Under the pieces are notes generated by a model, which was not told the DNA's origin, did not search any database, and saw nothing but the letters and a program-made list of their open reading frames with translations. 64,000 nucleotides of DNA from a virus, in the IMG/VR virus record IMGVR_UViG_3300027969_002350, positions 1 through 64,000 of that record, one strand, 5' to 3'. Below, in pieces: positions 49,286-58,279 of the stretch. Both the position numbers and the translations under genes were made by a program. Numbering within the stretch: position 1 is the first letter of the stretch; each line of letters starts with the position of its first letter.

Positions 49286-51345
49286 AACCCTTTTCAATTA
49301 TAAAAGAACACGAAGCTACTTACGGCAAAGGTATTTTAAATAATACGTTTACTAGATTTGTGGGGCCTGCTGACAGCATTTTTAATATGCTAGTACGTAG
49401 TATTGGGCAACGCAAAGAAAAAAGAGCAAACGAACAATTACATTTTGTTATATACGACAAGAATCCTGCACACCTAGAAATGTTCAAATATTTGTTAGCA
49501 TGGGATGGCAAGGTAGAAACTAACAAAGAATACGATTACTCTGACTTATTAAATTATATTGAACAAGGAAAAATAAAGTTTGGACTACAACTTGCTCCTT
49601 TTGTTTTACGTTATATGAAAAGTTCTCCATTAGATAAAACTATAAGATATGATTATGATAACTTTACCGAATCGTGGAACATCTTTAAAAAGCATAAGTT
49701 TACATTCTTACATATAGACTTGATTGAAGAGAATGAAAAGTTTATTGATTATATAGACAAACTTCCATTGCTCAGGAAAAAACTAAGTCAATTTGTTAAA
49801 ATTGATATTAATCCATCTGACTATGATGCAAAAAAATATCAAGATTCAATAGACAACATTCTTCATAATTTATGGATTAAGAATATTAAAAATTATCCCA
49901 GCGTTGTGCAAATTGCAACCAATAATTCAAATGAAGAAGATTATGCAGGTAAACTATATGCCAAACGCAATCCTAGTTTTTGTGTATTACCTTGGATGCA
50001 CATACAATACAAGCCTACTGGCCAAAGTAAACTATGTTGCAGATATGATACTGTTCACGAACACAAACAAAATGATGTAAATAGAACATTGGGTAATTTA
50101 TCCGAACTTGTTCCAGAACGTTTAGACTTAGTAATACAAAAAAGTACTATGGAAGAAAGTTTCTTCAGTAATTATTGGGATACTGCAAGAAAGTATACTG
50201 ATAATAATCAAGCTATTTCTGGTTGTCACAAATGCTATAAAGAAGAAAGCGGTGCGGGAGAAGTTGCTACATCAATGCGACTGGGTACTGCTATTTTGTA
50301 CAACGAAGGGTATTTACATAAAAGGCCTGCACACGAAAAGCCAGAAATAAAATTCTTAGAAGTGGGCTTTGGTAATTACTGCAACCTTGCTTGTTTATCT
50401 TGTAATAGTACACTTAGCACAACCTGGAACAATGACGAATTAGAATTAAATAAAATTGTTGGTTCAAGACTTAAACGAGACGTGTTTCCTAAATTGGATA
50501 ACTTAAAATTTATTCCCAATGAAGAAACACTTAACAGTTTACGCATTATTAAATTCACTGGTGGTGAGCCAATGATTAATCCTGAATTTATTAAATTTAT
50601 AGACTTAATTTGTGAAAATGGAAATCCTGCACAAATCAGTTTAGAAATATATACTAATTGTAGTTACATTCCAAGTCCAAAGTTATTAGAAAATTTAACT
50701 AAATTTGAAGCAGTACAATTAAATTTAAGTATAGACGCATATGGACAAGCCAATGACTATATTCGGTATGGTAGCGTATGGGAAGGTACTTCAAAGCAAA
50801 CAGTTAGCAATGCCATAGATCATTGGTTGGATTTTGGTAAACAATACGATAACATCAGTATCATAATGTCTTCTACACTAAGTGCTCTTAATATATTAGA
50901 AGTACCAAAATTAATGACATGGTGGATGGACAAGTATAAAGATTCTGGCAATAAAATTGTTGTTCATCGAAGTAAATTATTGGCCACAGAATACGACGGC
51001 TTCTTCAAATTACAGCCTGCTCATGATCCTAGTTATATTAATTTAAATATTTTACCAAAAGAATATTATGCCGATGTATCTAAATGGATAGAAAAATATC
51101 GTGAAGAGTTTGTTGTAAAATATGCAGACTTGGGGGGTATTCCAGAATGTATTGGTGCTAGTTTATTAAAGCTAGAACAACTTATCAACAAAGCAAAAGG
51201 CAATAAAGATTCTGCACAAGACTTTATTAACTACATCGAATCTATGGATAAGGTACGAAAGAATTCCGGGGATGCTATTATACCAGAGTTGATTAACAAA
51301 GTTAAAGAATACTTGCTAACTCAGGATATACCTCAGCAAAACTAG
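49282..51345 (+). CDS. Fusion: unknown domain plus radical SAM (twitch type)
   Basis: 687 aa, much longer than the other radical SAM proteins here. Residues 1-175 match the C-terminal domain of the upstream protein (GPADSIFNMLV, FVIYDKNP, AWDG, SWNIFKKHKFTFLHIDLI). From residue 233 a complete twitch-type radical SAM follows: FCVLPWMHIQ, C252/C253, C315/C318, CNLACLSC (C367, C371, C374) and TGGEPMI. The fusion and the adjoining split version suggest both domains work together. It is the only plus-strand radical SAM gene of this array, and its end overlaps the convergent gene at 51302 by 44 nt. Confidence 0.85.
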   Translation: MKPFSIIKEHEATYGKGILNNTFTRFVGPADSIFNMLVRSIGQRKEKRANEQLHFVIYDKNPAHLEMFKYLLAWDGKVETNKEYDYSDLLNYIEQGKIKFGLQLAPFVLRYMKSSPLDKTIRYDYDNFTESWNIFKKHKFTFLHIDLIEENEKFIDYIDKLPLLRKKLSQFVKIDINPSDYDAKKYQDSIDNILHNLWIKNIKNYPSVVQIATNNSNEEDYAGKLYAKRNPSFCVLPWMHIQYKPTGQSKLCCRYDTVHEHKQNDVNRTLGNLSELVPERLDLVIQKSTMEESFFSNYWDTARKYTDNNQAISGCHKCYKEESGAGEVATSMRLGTAILYNEGYLHKRPAHEKPEIKFLEVGFGNYCNLACLSCNSTLSTTWNNDELELNKIVGSRLKRDVFPKLDNLKFIPNEETLNSLRIIKFTGGEPMINPEFIKFIDLICENGNPAQISLEIYTNCSYIPSPKLLENLTKFEAVQLNLSIDAYGQANDYIRYGSVWEGTSKQTVSNAIDHWLDFGKQYDNISIIMSSTLSALNILEVPKLMTWWMDKYKDSGNKIVVHRSKLLATEYDGFFKLQPAHDPSYINLNILPKEYYADVSKWIEKYREEFVVKYADLGGIPECIGASLLKLEQLINKAKGNKDSAQDFINYIESMDKVRKNSGDAIIPELINKVKEYLLTQDIPQQN

Positions 51346-52558
51346 TATCGTTTTGTTTGTCCATAAAGTTAATATACTCGGCGGTTTCGCCGAGTGCTGA
51401 TGAATAGTCTTCGGCATTCATATAGTTAATTGCATGATCACCATAACGAACAATACGTTTCTTTTGTTGTTGTTTACGTTTTTCATTGCTCCATTGTGCG
51501 TGTGTCCACAATGCAGGATCATCTAATGTTAGTTTAAAATTATTCCAGTCTTCTGTGACCTTTGCTTTGATGGCAGCTGGCAATACTTTAGGATTAATAG
51601 GCTTAGGATATTGAACCATACTTGTATGAAACAATCCGCCTGCGGCATTGACAAATTTAACAATGTCAACTAATCTAGTAATATTATAAATGCTAACAGT
51701 AGTAGTCAAACTCATTTCTATGTTAGTAAGTGCATGTAATTTTTGTACATTATCTACAATCTTATATATGTCGCCGTTAGTTCTAAAATAACTAAATGTA
51801 GTATCATCTCCGTCAATACTTACACGAAGTATAATCTTTTTAAACTTGGGCCAGTGATCCAAGACATTATAGTACCCTAGACCTAATGCTACCAAGTTAC
51901 TGTTATAACTTAATGTTATGTTCTGTGCATGATCTGCCATGGCATCAATCATTTCCCAATGACGCTTTTGTTGTAATGGTTCTCCACCGGCAATCAATAC
52001 TTCACGCAAATAAGGAATAGCATTTTTAAACTCTTCAAAACTCCGCTCGGGTAAACTAATGTGTTTCTTTTCTAGTCTGCCTGCGCCGTGCTTGGTAAAG
52101 AATGTTTTAACTTCAGGATCTTTAAATGCTAGTACTTCCCATTGACTACTATAAGTAGGGCTACAATGTCTACAACGCAGATTACAAGTATTATCAAAGC
52201 GAATCTCTATACTTCTTGGCTGATAAGGCATTGAATAGTCTTCTGCAACATTAGACAGTATTTCATCAAAGTCCATATTGTAACTATCTTTGTATGTTTC
52301 ATTACATGTTTGTCGTGTACTAGCAACTCCGCTATCCTCAAAGTCCCAACAACTGCGACAGCCAGTAGGACGCTCTTCATTTAATACAGCTCTACGAAGT
52401 TCTTTTGTTTCTTTACTATTCCATATTTCACTTAATGTTTGACTGCGGTAATCTCCAATACGATCCGGATAACGCCAGCAAGCACCTACTTTACCTTCGT
52501 GCTTAATGTTCTGATGTATAAAAGGCATTATACAGAATGTTTTGCTGTCTTTGTTCAT
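51302..52558 (-). CDS. Radical SAM protein, N-terminal twitch type
   Basis: 418 aa. N-terminal FCIMPFIHQNIK with C9, C27 and C67/C70; radical SAM CNLRCRHC (C125, C129, C132); AGGEPLQ loop and RVSIDGDDTTF. Only one Cys (C27) lies where other members have a CC pair. It overlaps the next minus-strand gene by 4 nt and converges with the fusion gene over 44 nt. Confidence 0.87.
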   Translation of the reverse strand: MNKDSKTFCIMPFIHQNIKHEGKVGACWRYPDRIGDYRSQTLSEIWNSKETKELRRAVLNEERPTGCRSCWDFEDSGVASTRQTCNETYKDSYNMDFDEILSNVAEDYSMPYQPRSIEIRFDNTCNLRCRHCSPTYSSQWEVLAFKDPEVKTFFTKHGAGRLEKKHISLPERSFEEFKNAIPYLREVLIAGGEPLQQKRHWEMIDAMADHAQNITLSYNSNLVALGLGYYNVLDHWPKFKKIILRVSIDGDDTTFSYFRTNGDIYKIVDNVQKLHALTNIEMSLTTTVSIYNITRLVDIVKFVNAAGGLFHTSMVQYPKPINPKVLPAAIKAKVTEDWNNFKLTLDDPALWTHAQWSNEKRKQQQKKRIVRYGDHAINYMNAEDYSSALGETAEYINFMDKQNDTSFAEVYPELASIL

Positions 52559-53616
52559 TGCTTTAATATGTTTTCTTTATTCAGCTTATCGTTAACATAA
52601 AGAGTTGTGTTCTCTTGACTTCCGCATGTGTGTAAACATGTAATTAAATTGCCGTTTTCTATTGTGTCATTCCATTTTGAACTTATATTATACTGCATTT
52701 TTAGCACGTCGTCAACCGAATGTAAATTCAAATCAAAGTCTTTTAAATTGTAATTCTCATTAAGATTCCAACTGCCAGGACTATCGTGTGTATGTGTGCC
52801 CAAATAACAACAAGGCATTAATAGCCCGTTTGACGACAAATATATATCTTTACGTTCTAAGCTCTTACAAGTAATTTTATTTCCATTTAATTTAGAATAA
52901 TTTTTAATATCAAATTTGAACAGCGTGATTGGTATATGTTCTTCCTTGCCTACATTAGTATGTCTAAATTGTTCTTGATTGGGAGGCTCTAAGGTAAAAA
53001 CTTGTTTGCCTTCTATCATAACTTTAAAGTCTTTTTTGCCACGAAACTTTTGAGTTACTTTTAATCTAAACTTAATGCCCAGTTCTTCTGCTAATTGCTT
53101 TGCTTCATTAACTTGATGTTCATTATGTTTAAATGCTATGAAATTCCATTGTGCTTGGCCGCCAGCGGCAACATAGGCTTTTAAGTTGACATATACTTTA
53201 TCATATTTGACACCAATTCTATATTTCCCTAGTGCTTCGTTGTCAGTTCCATCTAAGGCAAAGTTAATCATTACATTAGGACGAGCAAGACTAGCCCACC
53301 ATTCTTCGCCACGATAGCCGCCATTAGTATCAACACTAACACTTTTACATCCGTTGTCTATTAAGTAGTTGACAAACTCCGGCAATGATTTATTTAAGCA
53401 AGGGTCACCGTATACTCCACTAAAGTATACATGGTCGAGTTGTCTGGTAAATTCTTTAGTAAACAACTTATAAAAAACTTCAGGAGTTAAGTCTCCTTCT
53501 TCCAAATCTGGTTGCACAAATCCATCACCAGTGTATCTACTACACATAGGACATTGGCTGTTACAACGACTGCTTGCTTCAACGTGTATTAATCTAATAT
53601 CTTCTTTAGCTATCAT
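52555..53616 (-). CDS. Radical SAM/SPASM protein
   Basis: 353 aa from the ATG at 53616, which overlaps the upstream stop (ATGA); longer starts lie inside the upstream gene. CNSQCPMC (C18, C22, C25) begins the protein after HVEASSR. FSGVYGDP replaces the usual GGEP loop. C-terminal Cys groups (ITCKSLE, MPCCYLG, CLHTCGS) form a SPASM-like set. It resembles the proteins at 58280 and 60308. Confidence 0.87.
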   Translation of the reverse strand: MIAKEDIRLIHVEASSRCNSQCPMCSRYTGDGFVQPDLEEGDLTPEVFYKLFTKEFTRQLDHVYFSGVYGDPCLNKSLPEFVNYLIDNGCKSVSVDTNGGYRGEEWWASLARPNVMINFALDGTDNEALGKYRIGVKYDKVYVNLKAYVAAGGQAQWNFIAFKHNEHQVNEAKQLAEELGIKFRLKVTQKFRGKKDFKVMIEGKQVFTLEPPNQEQFRHTNVGKEEHIPITLFKFDIKNYSKLNGNKITCKSLERKDIYLSSNGLLMPCCYLGTHTHDSPGSWNLNENYNLKDFDLNLHSVDDVLKMQYNISSKWNDTIENGNLITCLHTCGSQENTTLYVNDKLNKENILKQ

Positions 53617-54434
53617 TTTGCAATAGTGGTCATCATACTTAAACCACATTTCATAGTCACACCATTCCTTGGAAAGTTTGTTCCGCTGTGTGCTTGGCAT
53701 CTATCAAAAACAACTATGCCGCCACGCTTCCAGTTATACACCCCTTCTAATTCAAATCCATCTAACCATTCGCGCTTGAAATGACTAAAGTAGTTTTTAT
53801 AATCTTCATCGCTGATTGTGCGCTTATTCCAATCTACATCCCATACTGTGCCGTCTCGATGATAACAAGGCATTCCTCGATAATCACTGATAGTATAAAA
53901 TACATTTGTTTCATACTGTGGACTATTTTTAGCAAAGTTTGTTCCGTACATCATAAATCTATTCTTAAAGATAGCAGTCCCTGCCATAGGATTTTCTTCT
54001 TCTTTATTAGTATGACAAACCCATAGCGGGATAATAAACTGTTTGCCCGGAACGCTGTTACTGTCCTTTAATGTATTTGGATTTCCTGTGTCAATATGCA
54101 AATTATAAGGTGTTGCTGTGATTAAGAAGTTGCCTTCCCATATTGTTTCATTGGTCAATTCTGGAATTACTTCTTTTAGTTTGCCAAAGAATTTATCCTG
54201 TATACGTTTATTATCTACGTTAAAGTGCAACGTTCCGTTATGCTTAACTCTGCGTGTTCGATGTTCACGATGCATTAAATCTTCTAACCAAACTAATTCT
54301 TCTTCGTCAAATACATTATCTACAGCATAGCTACTATCACTCCAAGTACTCATCCATTTTGGATGTTCTATTGGATCTACAGGAATAAATTCTTTTACTA
54401 TATTATCTCCTGGTACGTATTCTAAATTAACCAT
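53613..54434 (-). CDS. 2OG-Fe(II) oxygenase-like protein
   Basis: 273 aa. TPYNLHIDTGNP supplies a candidate HxD, KQFIIPLWVCH is a following strand, and VVFDRCQAHSGTNF holds a possible distal His with later Lys/Arg residues. The layout resembles phage PhyH-type oxygenases. It sits inside the minus-strand radical SAM chain and overlaps the next gene by 4 nt. The substrate is unknown. Confidence 0.65.
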   Translation of the reverse strand: MVNLEYVPGDNIVKEFIPVDPIEHPKWMSTWSDSSYAVDNVFDEEELVWLEDLMHREHRTRRVKHNGTLHFNVDNKRIQDKFFGKLKEVIPELTNETIWEGNFLITATPYNLHIDTGNPNTLKDSNSVPGKQFIIPLWVCHTNKEEENPMAGTAIFKNRFMMYGTNFAKNSPQYETNVFYTISDYRGMPCYHRDGTVWDVDWNKRTISDEDYKNYFSHFKREWLDGFELEGVYNWKRGGIVVFDRCQAHSGTNFPRNGVTMKCGLSMMTTIAK

Positions 54435-55182
54435 GATAATGTTCCTTTATATATTTTAATATGTAATCTGCCAAAAACTCATTGCCGTCGTGATCCCAAT
54501 GTCGACAGCTAGCTGGAGATATACCAGATTCCACTAGAAAATTATTTGCATTAATGTCATAATTTAAATCATCTTTAAATTTTATCATTGGAATAGTATG
54601 GCCTAATTGTATTGGCTCTATTGTTTCAGGTTCGGCTAACATTTCAAAGAAATAATGTTCTATATTTAATGATTCTAATAATGTATGCATCATTACTACT
54701 TTTCGATTAATTTCCTCGACGTCATTGGTTCTATGATGAAATGTCGAATAATATATTTCAAAAAAATGTCGTTCTCTTTTATTAAATTGATCTGCATTTT
54801 TTTTACGATCTATTGTTGTAAATTCATCTTCGGCAATTAAATTATCAAGAGTGTTAATATTGATCATCCAGCTTCCTAGTGAAATATATTTTACATAATC
54901 ATCATAACAATATATCAATTCTTTACGTGACAATTCAGTTAATGAGATTATAACTACTAAATCCGCAGTATTATTATTTTTTAAATGTTCAAAAAGTACC
55001 CTTTCTGATCTATCATTGCTGCCGCCAGGAGCTCCTAAATTGATACTATCTCTAAAGTTACCCAATCTTTCTAATTTTTTAACCCAACTTCGTTCGTGAC
55101 ATGTTATTGGGTCATTATCTTCTCCAAGAGTTCCAAATACATGACTACAACCTACAGCAACCAATGTCTTTCCTTCAAACAT
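54427..55182 (-). CDS. SGNH-hydrolase-like protein (tandem copy)
   Basis: 251 aa. VAVGCSHVFG replaces the usual GDS block, and GAPGGSNDRSERV is the Gly/Asn block of SGNH folds. It shares MFEGKTL, GCSH, CHERSWVKKLE and the GNF-SINL block with its upstream neighbour at 55175, so it is a tandem duplicate. The catalytic Ser of GDS appears to be shifted (CSH), so it may be a non-standard esterase or a carbohydrate-related enzyme. It overlaps genes at both ends. Confidence 0.65.
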   Translation of the reverse strand: MFEGKTLVAVGCSHVFGTLGEDNDPITCHERSWVKKLERLGNFRDSINLGAPGGSNDRSERVLFEHLKNNNTADLVVIISLTELSRKELIYCYDDYVKYISLGSWMININTLDNLIAEDEFTTIDRKKNADQFNKRERHFFEIYYSTFHHRTNDVEEINRKVVMMHTLLESLNIEHYFFEMLAEPETIEPIQLGHTIPMIKFKDDLNYDINANNFLVESGISPASCRHWDHDGNEFLADYILKYIKEHYHG

Positions 55183-55879
55183 TTTTCATTTCCTTTATGC
55201 GATTATAAAATAATTCTGCTAAGAATTGATGTGCATCATGATCGAAATGTCCAGTATAATCTGGAACATACCCTTGTTCCATAATATAACGGATTGCATT
55301 AGTTGCATCACCGTATTTGTTTTTAAAATTTAGTAATGGTAATTTAATTCCAAATGGATTATCGACAATGCTACCACCATGGCAATGTAATTCTATAAAA
55401 TAATGTTCTATATTAAATTTGTTTAAAAATGTATTTAAGAATAATAGTGTTCTATTAATCATAACTGTTTCGTATTGTGTACTATGAAATTTTCCATATA
55501 AAATTTCCATAAAGGTTATTTCTTTAGGATCACTTGTAAATTCTTTATTAACACTCCAGGGACCAAACGGTTTCATTGTATAGAAATGAGTGAATGTTTG
55601 ATCTGGTAATGGAATTTCAAATCTAGATAAATCGGTTAAGCCGAATGCAATAACTAAATTTGAAACTTCGTGTGTTTCTAAGTATTCCATCAATACACGT
55701 TCAGAGCGTTGATTGCTTGCTCCTTCTAATGATAGATTGATACTGTTTTTAAAATTTCCTATATTCTCTAATTTTTTGACCCAACTGCGTTCATGACAAC
55801 TTAATGGATTAATATCCTCACCTAGCGGAGCAAATGTATGACTACACCCAACTCCTAGTAGTGTCTTACCTTCAAACAT
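55175..55879 (-). CDS. SGNH-hydrolase-like protein (tandem copy)
   Basis: 234 aa. LGVGCSHTFA and LSLEGASNQRSERVL repeat the layout of the neighbour; CHERSWVKKLE is identical in both. Differences concentrate in the C-terminal half. The C-terminal FDHDAHQFLAEL could hold the DxxH-type His. It overlaps the radical SAM gene at 55872 by 8 nt. Confidence 0.65.
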   Translation of the reverse strand: MFEGKTLLGVGCSHTFAPLGEDINPLSCHERSWVKKLENIGNFKNSINLSLEGASNQRSERVLMEYLETHEVSNLVIAFGLTDLSRFEIPLPDQTFTHFYTMKPFGPWSVNKEFTSDPKEITFMEILYGKFHSTQYETVMINRTLLFLNTFLNKFNIEHYFIELHCHGGSIVDNPFGIKLPLLNFKNKYGDATNAIRYIMEQGYVPDYTGHFDHDAHQFLAELFYNRIKEMKNV

Positions 55880-57272
55880 CTTTAAAAATATCTTTCATCT
55901 CTGGGAAGGTAGTATAAAAATTAGTACCTCGCTGTTTATCTAATAGCTCTAAGTATTCTTTCATTTCTGGCAAACGCACACTCCAGTCTTCACTCTTAGC
56001 AAATTTAACCATACCGCGAAGACGATCTATACCGTAATCTGCATTTAACCATTGTTCTTCAGTTACTTTACCTTGATGCCATGCTGGCACGCCTTTTTGC
56101 CAATTAGCTTTCCACCACGGAATAAACTCTTCGTACTTGCGTTCAATCTCATCTTTAAACCATGCTGGCAATATCTTAACATTTAAATGTGGTGGATGAT
56201 AAACAAAGTGATAGTTAATGCCGCCAGCACCAAATGGCCACATGTTAATCTTCTTAAAGCCATGTTCTAGCTTCCACTTTAAAAACTCTGGGATATAATA
56301 AATGTTCAGTGCTTGCACGGCACAGGCAATTGATATCTCTACATTTTTTCCTGTCTCGTTATCTAACTGTCTAAATGCTTCTAAGTTTCTTTCCCACTTA
56401 CTTGGATAACGAATATAATCATTACGTTCTTCTATAGCATCAACACTATAGTGATAACGAACTAGTTTAAAATGACTCCATAATTCAAATAAATCTTCAC
56501 GCCACTCGACACCATTGCTGTTATAACGTATTTCCATGTCCTTGGCATAGCCACGCTTAATACATTCTTCTAGAATAGCATAATGCTCTTCAATGATTAA
56601 AGGCTCGCCTCCAGCAAAGTAAAGCTGTTTCATATTAGGAATCTGTTCCCATAACTGTTCCCAGAATTGAGGATTGCTCTTATGCCAATTATAACTGGCA
56701 CCGTTCTCTTGTCCTTTGTTACCCCATTGCATACTATCTTTAAGTACAGGATTAGTAACGTTAGGATACATCTTTTGCCATTCAGGAACCCATAAACTAC
56801 TATCATGCGGACTACACATCACACATGCCAGGTTACATTTAGTACCAAACCTCATGTCAATATAAGCAATATGCGGGGGGACGCTACCGTCTTCTTGGGT
56901 GTCTTCTAATAGTTTGTCTAGATCGACACGTTGGCTCCAGTATTTTGTTTCCCATTCACGTTTAGATTTATGTCCTTCACGTTCTTCCTTGTAACACTTA
57001 GTACAGCTATCTGGTTCTTCACCTGCTAGCATTTTAAGTCTTGTATTCTTCATGTAGTCATTATTCCAACTACTTAGAAAGTCTGTGTGATTTAAATTTG
57101 CGGGTTTACCATCGGCATTTTTGAGAATACCGACTTCGCCGCCATGAATTTTGTCGTTTGTTGGGCCTACTGAACTTGCATTGGCGGTACAGCAGACTCG
57201 CATATGTCCGTTGGGTCGTGTGCTTAAATGTACCCACGGAAGGATACAAAATGTTTTACTTGGAGTTGTCAT
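55872..57272 (-). CDS. Radical SAM protein, N-terminal twitch type
   Basis: 466 aa. N-terminal FCILPWVHLSTRPNG with C9, C27/C28 and C90/C93; radical SAM CNLACVMC (C146, C150, C153); AGGEPLI loop; the later SVDAIEERNDYIRYP block matches the other members. The long N-terminal section between the CC pair and C90 is a variable insert. It is the first gene after the 57.28-kb hairpin on this strand. Confidence 0.88.
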   Translation of the reverse strand: MTTPSKTFCILPWVHLSTRPNGHMRVCCTANASSVGPTNDKIHGGEVGILKNADGKPANLNHTDFLSSWNNDYMKNTRLKMLAGEEPDSCTKCYKEEREGHKSKREWETKYWSQRVDLDKLLEDTQEDGSVPPHIAYIDMRFGTKCNLACVMCSPHDSSLWVPEWQKMYPNVTNPVLKDSMQWGNKGQENGASYNWHKSNPQFWEQLWEQIPNMKQLYFAGGEPLIIEEHYAILEECIKRGYAKDMEIRYNSNGVEWREDLFELWSHFKLVRYHYSVDAIEERNDYIRYPSKWERNLEAFRQLDNETGKNVEISIACAVQALNIYYIPEFLKWKLEHGFKKINMWPFGAGGINYHFVYHPPHLNVKILPAWFKDEIERKYEEFIPWWKANWQKGVPAWHQGKVTEEQWLNADYGIDRLRGMVKFAKSEDWSVRLPEMKEYLELLDKQRGTNFYTTFPEMKDIFKDV

Positions 57273-57280
57273 ACTAGTAT

Positions 57281-57314
57281 TTAATCAACAAAGCCGGATA
57301 GACCTGTTGATTAA
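57281..57314. other. Intergenic hairpin
   Basis: Perfect 10-bp inverted repeat TTAATCAACA (57281-57290) / TGTTGATTAA (57305-57314) with a 14-nt loop, in the gap between two minus-strand genes. No T-run follows on either strand, so it may be a processing or binding site and not a simple terminator. Confidence 0.55.
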
Positions 57315-57321
57315 GAAATTA

Positions 57322-57639
57322 TTAATCTTTTCCTTGTTGCTGTACTTTACGGACAAAAGGATGTTTCGGAGAGTCGGTGCCACAGGTATCTAGACAAGTC
57401 GAAAATGGTTCGTCTGTATCAAAAGAGTCTTTTAATTTATCGTATGCTTTGATAATATCTTCTTTAGCATTAGTAATAAAAATTCTTTTATAGTCCTCCC
57501 CTAAAAACTTTTCTAAGGCATTGTGGCGTCTCTTTGTACTTACTAACCAGCAACAAGGTGCAACTAAGCCAGTAAACTCAATAAAAACACCCGGATGTTT
57601 AACGCAAAACGGATTTACTTTTTTGTTGGTTGAATTCAT
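57322..57639 (-). CDS. SPASM-like domain, separated from its radical SAM half
   Basis: 105 aa. Contains FCVKHPGVFIEFTG, VAPCCWLVSTK and FSTCLDTCGTD: the Cys layout of the C-terminal SPASM-like domain in the proteins at 52555 and 60308. It lacks the radical SAM core, which is encoded just upstream in another frame. A +1 shift at the A-run joining both frames would fuse them into one protein of normal size. It is either a broken gene, a sequence error or a true frameshift site. Confidence 0.75.
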   Translation of the reverse strand: MNSTNKKVNPFCVKHPGVFIEFTGLVAPCCWLVSTKRRHNALEKFLGEDYKRIFITNAKEDIIKAYDKLKDSFDTDEPFSTCLDTCGTDSPKHPFVRKVQQQGKD

Positions 57640-58270
57640 TTTCTATTTCCTCAAATGGGCGACTAGGTGCTAACCAATCATTTCCTCCCGGTACAACAAC
57701 TAATGCATGTTGTAATTCAAAACCTATTCCTAATTCAATACTTTTTTCATAAGCATCCATGATCGTATTTTCATTAAATGAAAATACGATATGTTTCCAT
57801 TTAATTCTAGCTTTTTTAACTTTTGTATTATTGACTTTGACACATGATTTAATAGCGGTTTCAACATCTTCCCATTCTGAATTAACTCGATATTGCATAT
57901 AGTTTTCCGGACTGCCGTCTATACTAAAGAACAACAAATCATGTTCATTAAATTCAGCCATTAACCTTTCCCACCACTCTGCAGATTTGCCTGAGCCGTT
58001 GGTATGTGTTATAATTTGACAAGTAGGATGTGCTTGTTTAACTGAGCGCACTAGTCCAATAAAATCTTTACTGTATATTGGATCTCCCCAATTACCGCAA
58101 AACGTAATAACTTCTGGATTGCAGCCAAGCAAGAATTCTTTGAAATATTCAATATCCATATCAAACATATTGTGAATATACTTGTTATGCGGTGTTGTTC
58201 TTGTACATTCTAAACAAAGCAATCTACATCGGTTTGTTAATCCAACATGTAAGCATGTAAAATCAATCAT
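57599..58270 (-). CDS. Radical SAM core domain, separated from its SPASM half
   Basis: 223 aa. CRLLCLEC (C15, C19, C22) is the cluster motif, FCGNWGDPIYS the GGEP-equivalent loop and FSIDGSPENYMQYR the SxDG block. It ends where the downstream SPASM-like frame starts, with a 41-nt overlap containing a run of six A on the minus strand (T6 at 57618-57623). Alone it would lack the extra Fe-S clusters of its family. Confidence 0.78.
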   Translation of the reverse strand: MIDFTCLHVGLTNRCRLLCLECTRTTPHNKYIHNMFDMDIEYFKEFLLGCNPEVITFCGNWGDPIYSKDFIGLVRSVKQAHPTCQIITHTNGSGKSAEWWERLMAEFNEHDLLFFSIDGSPENYMQYRVNSEWEDVETAIKSCVKVNNTKVKKARIKWKHIVFSFNENTIMDAYEKSIELGIGFELQHALVVVPGGNDWLAPSRPFEEIENEFNQQKSKSVLR

Positions 58271-58279
58271 ATAATTTCC

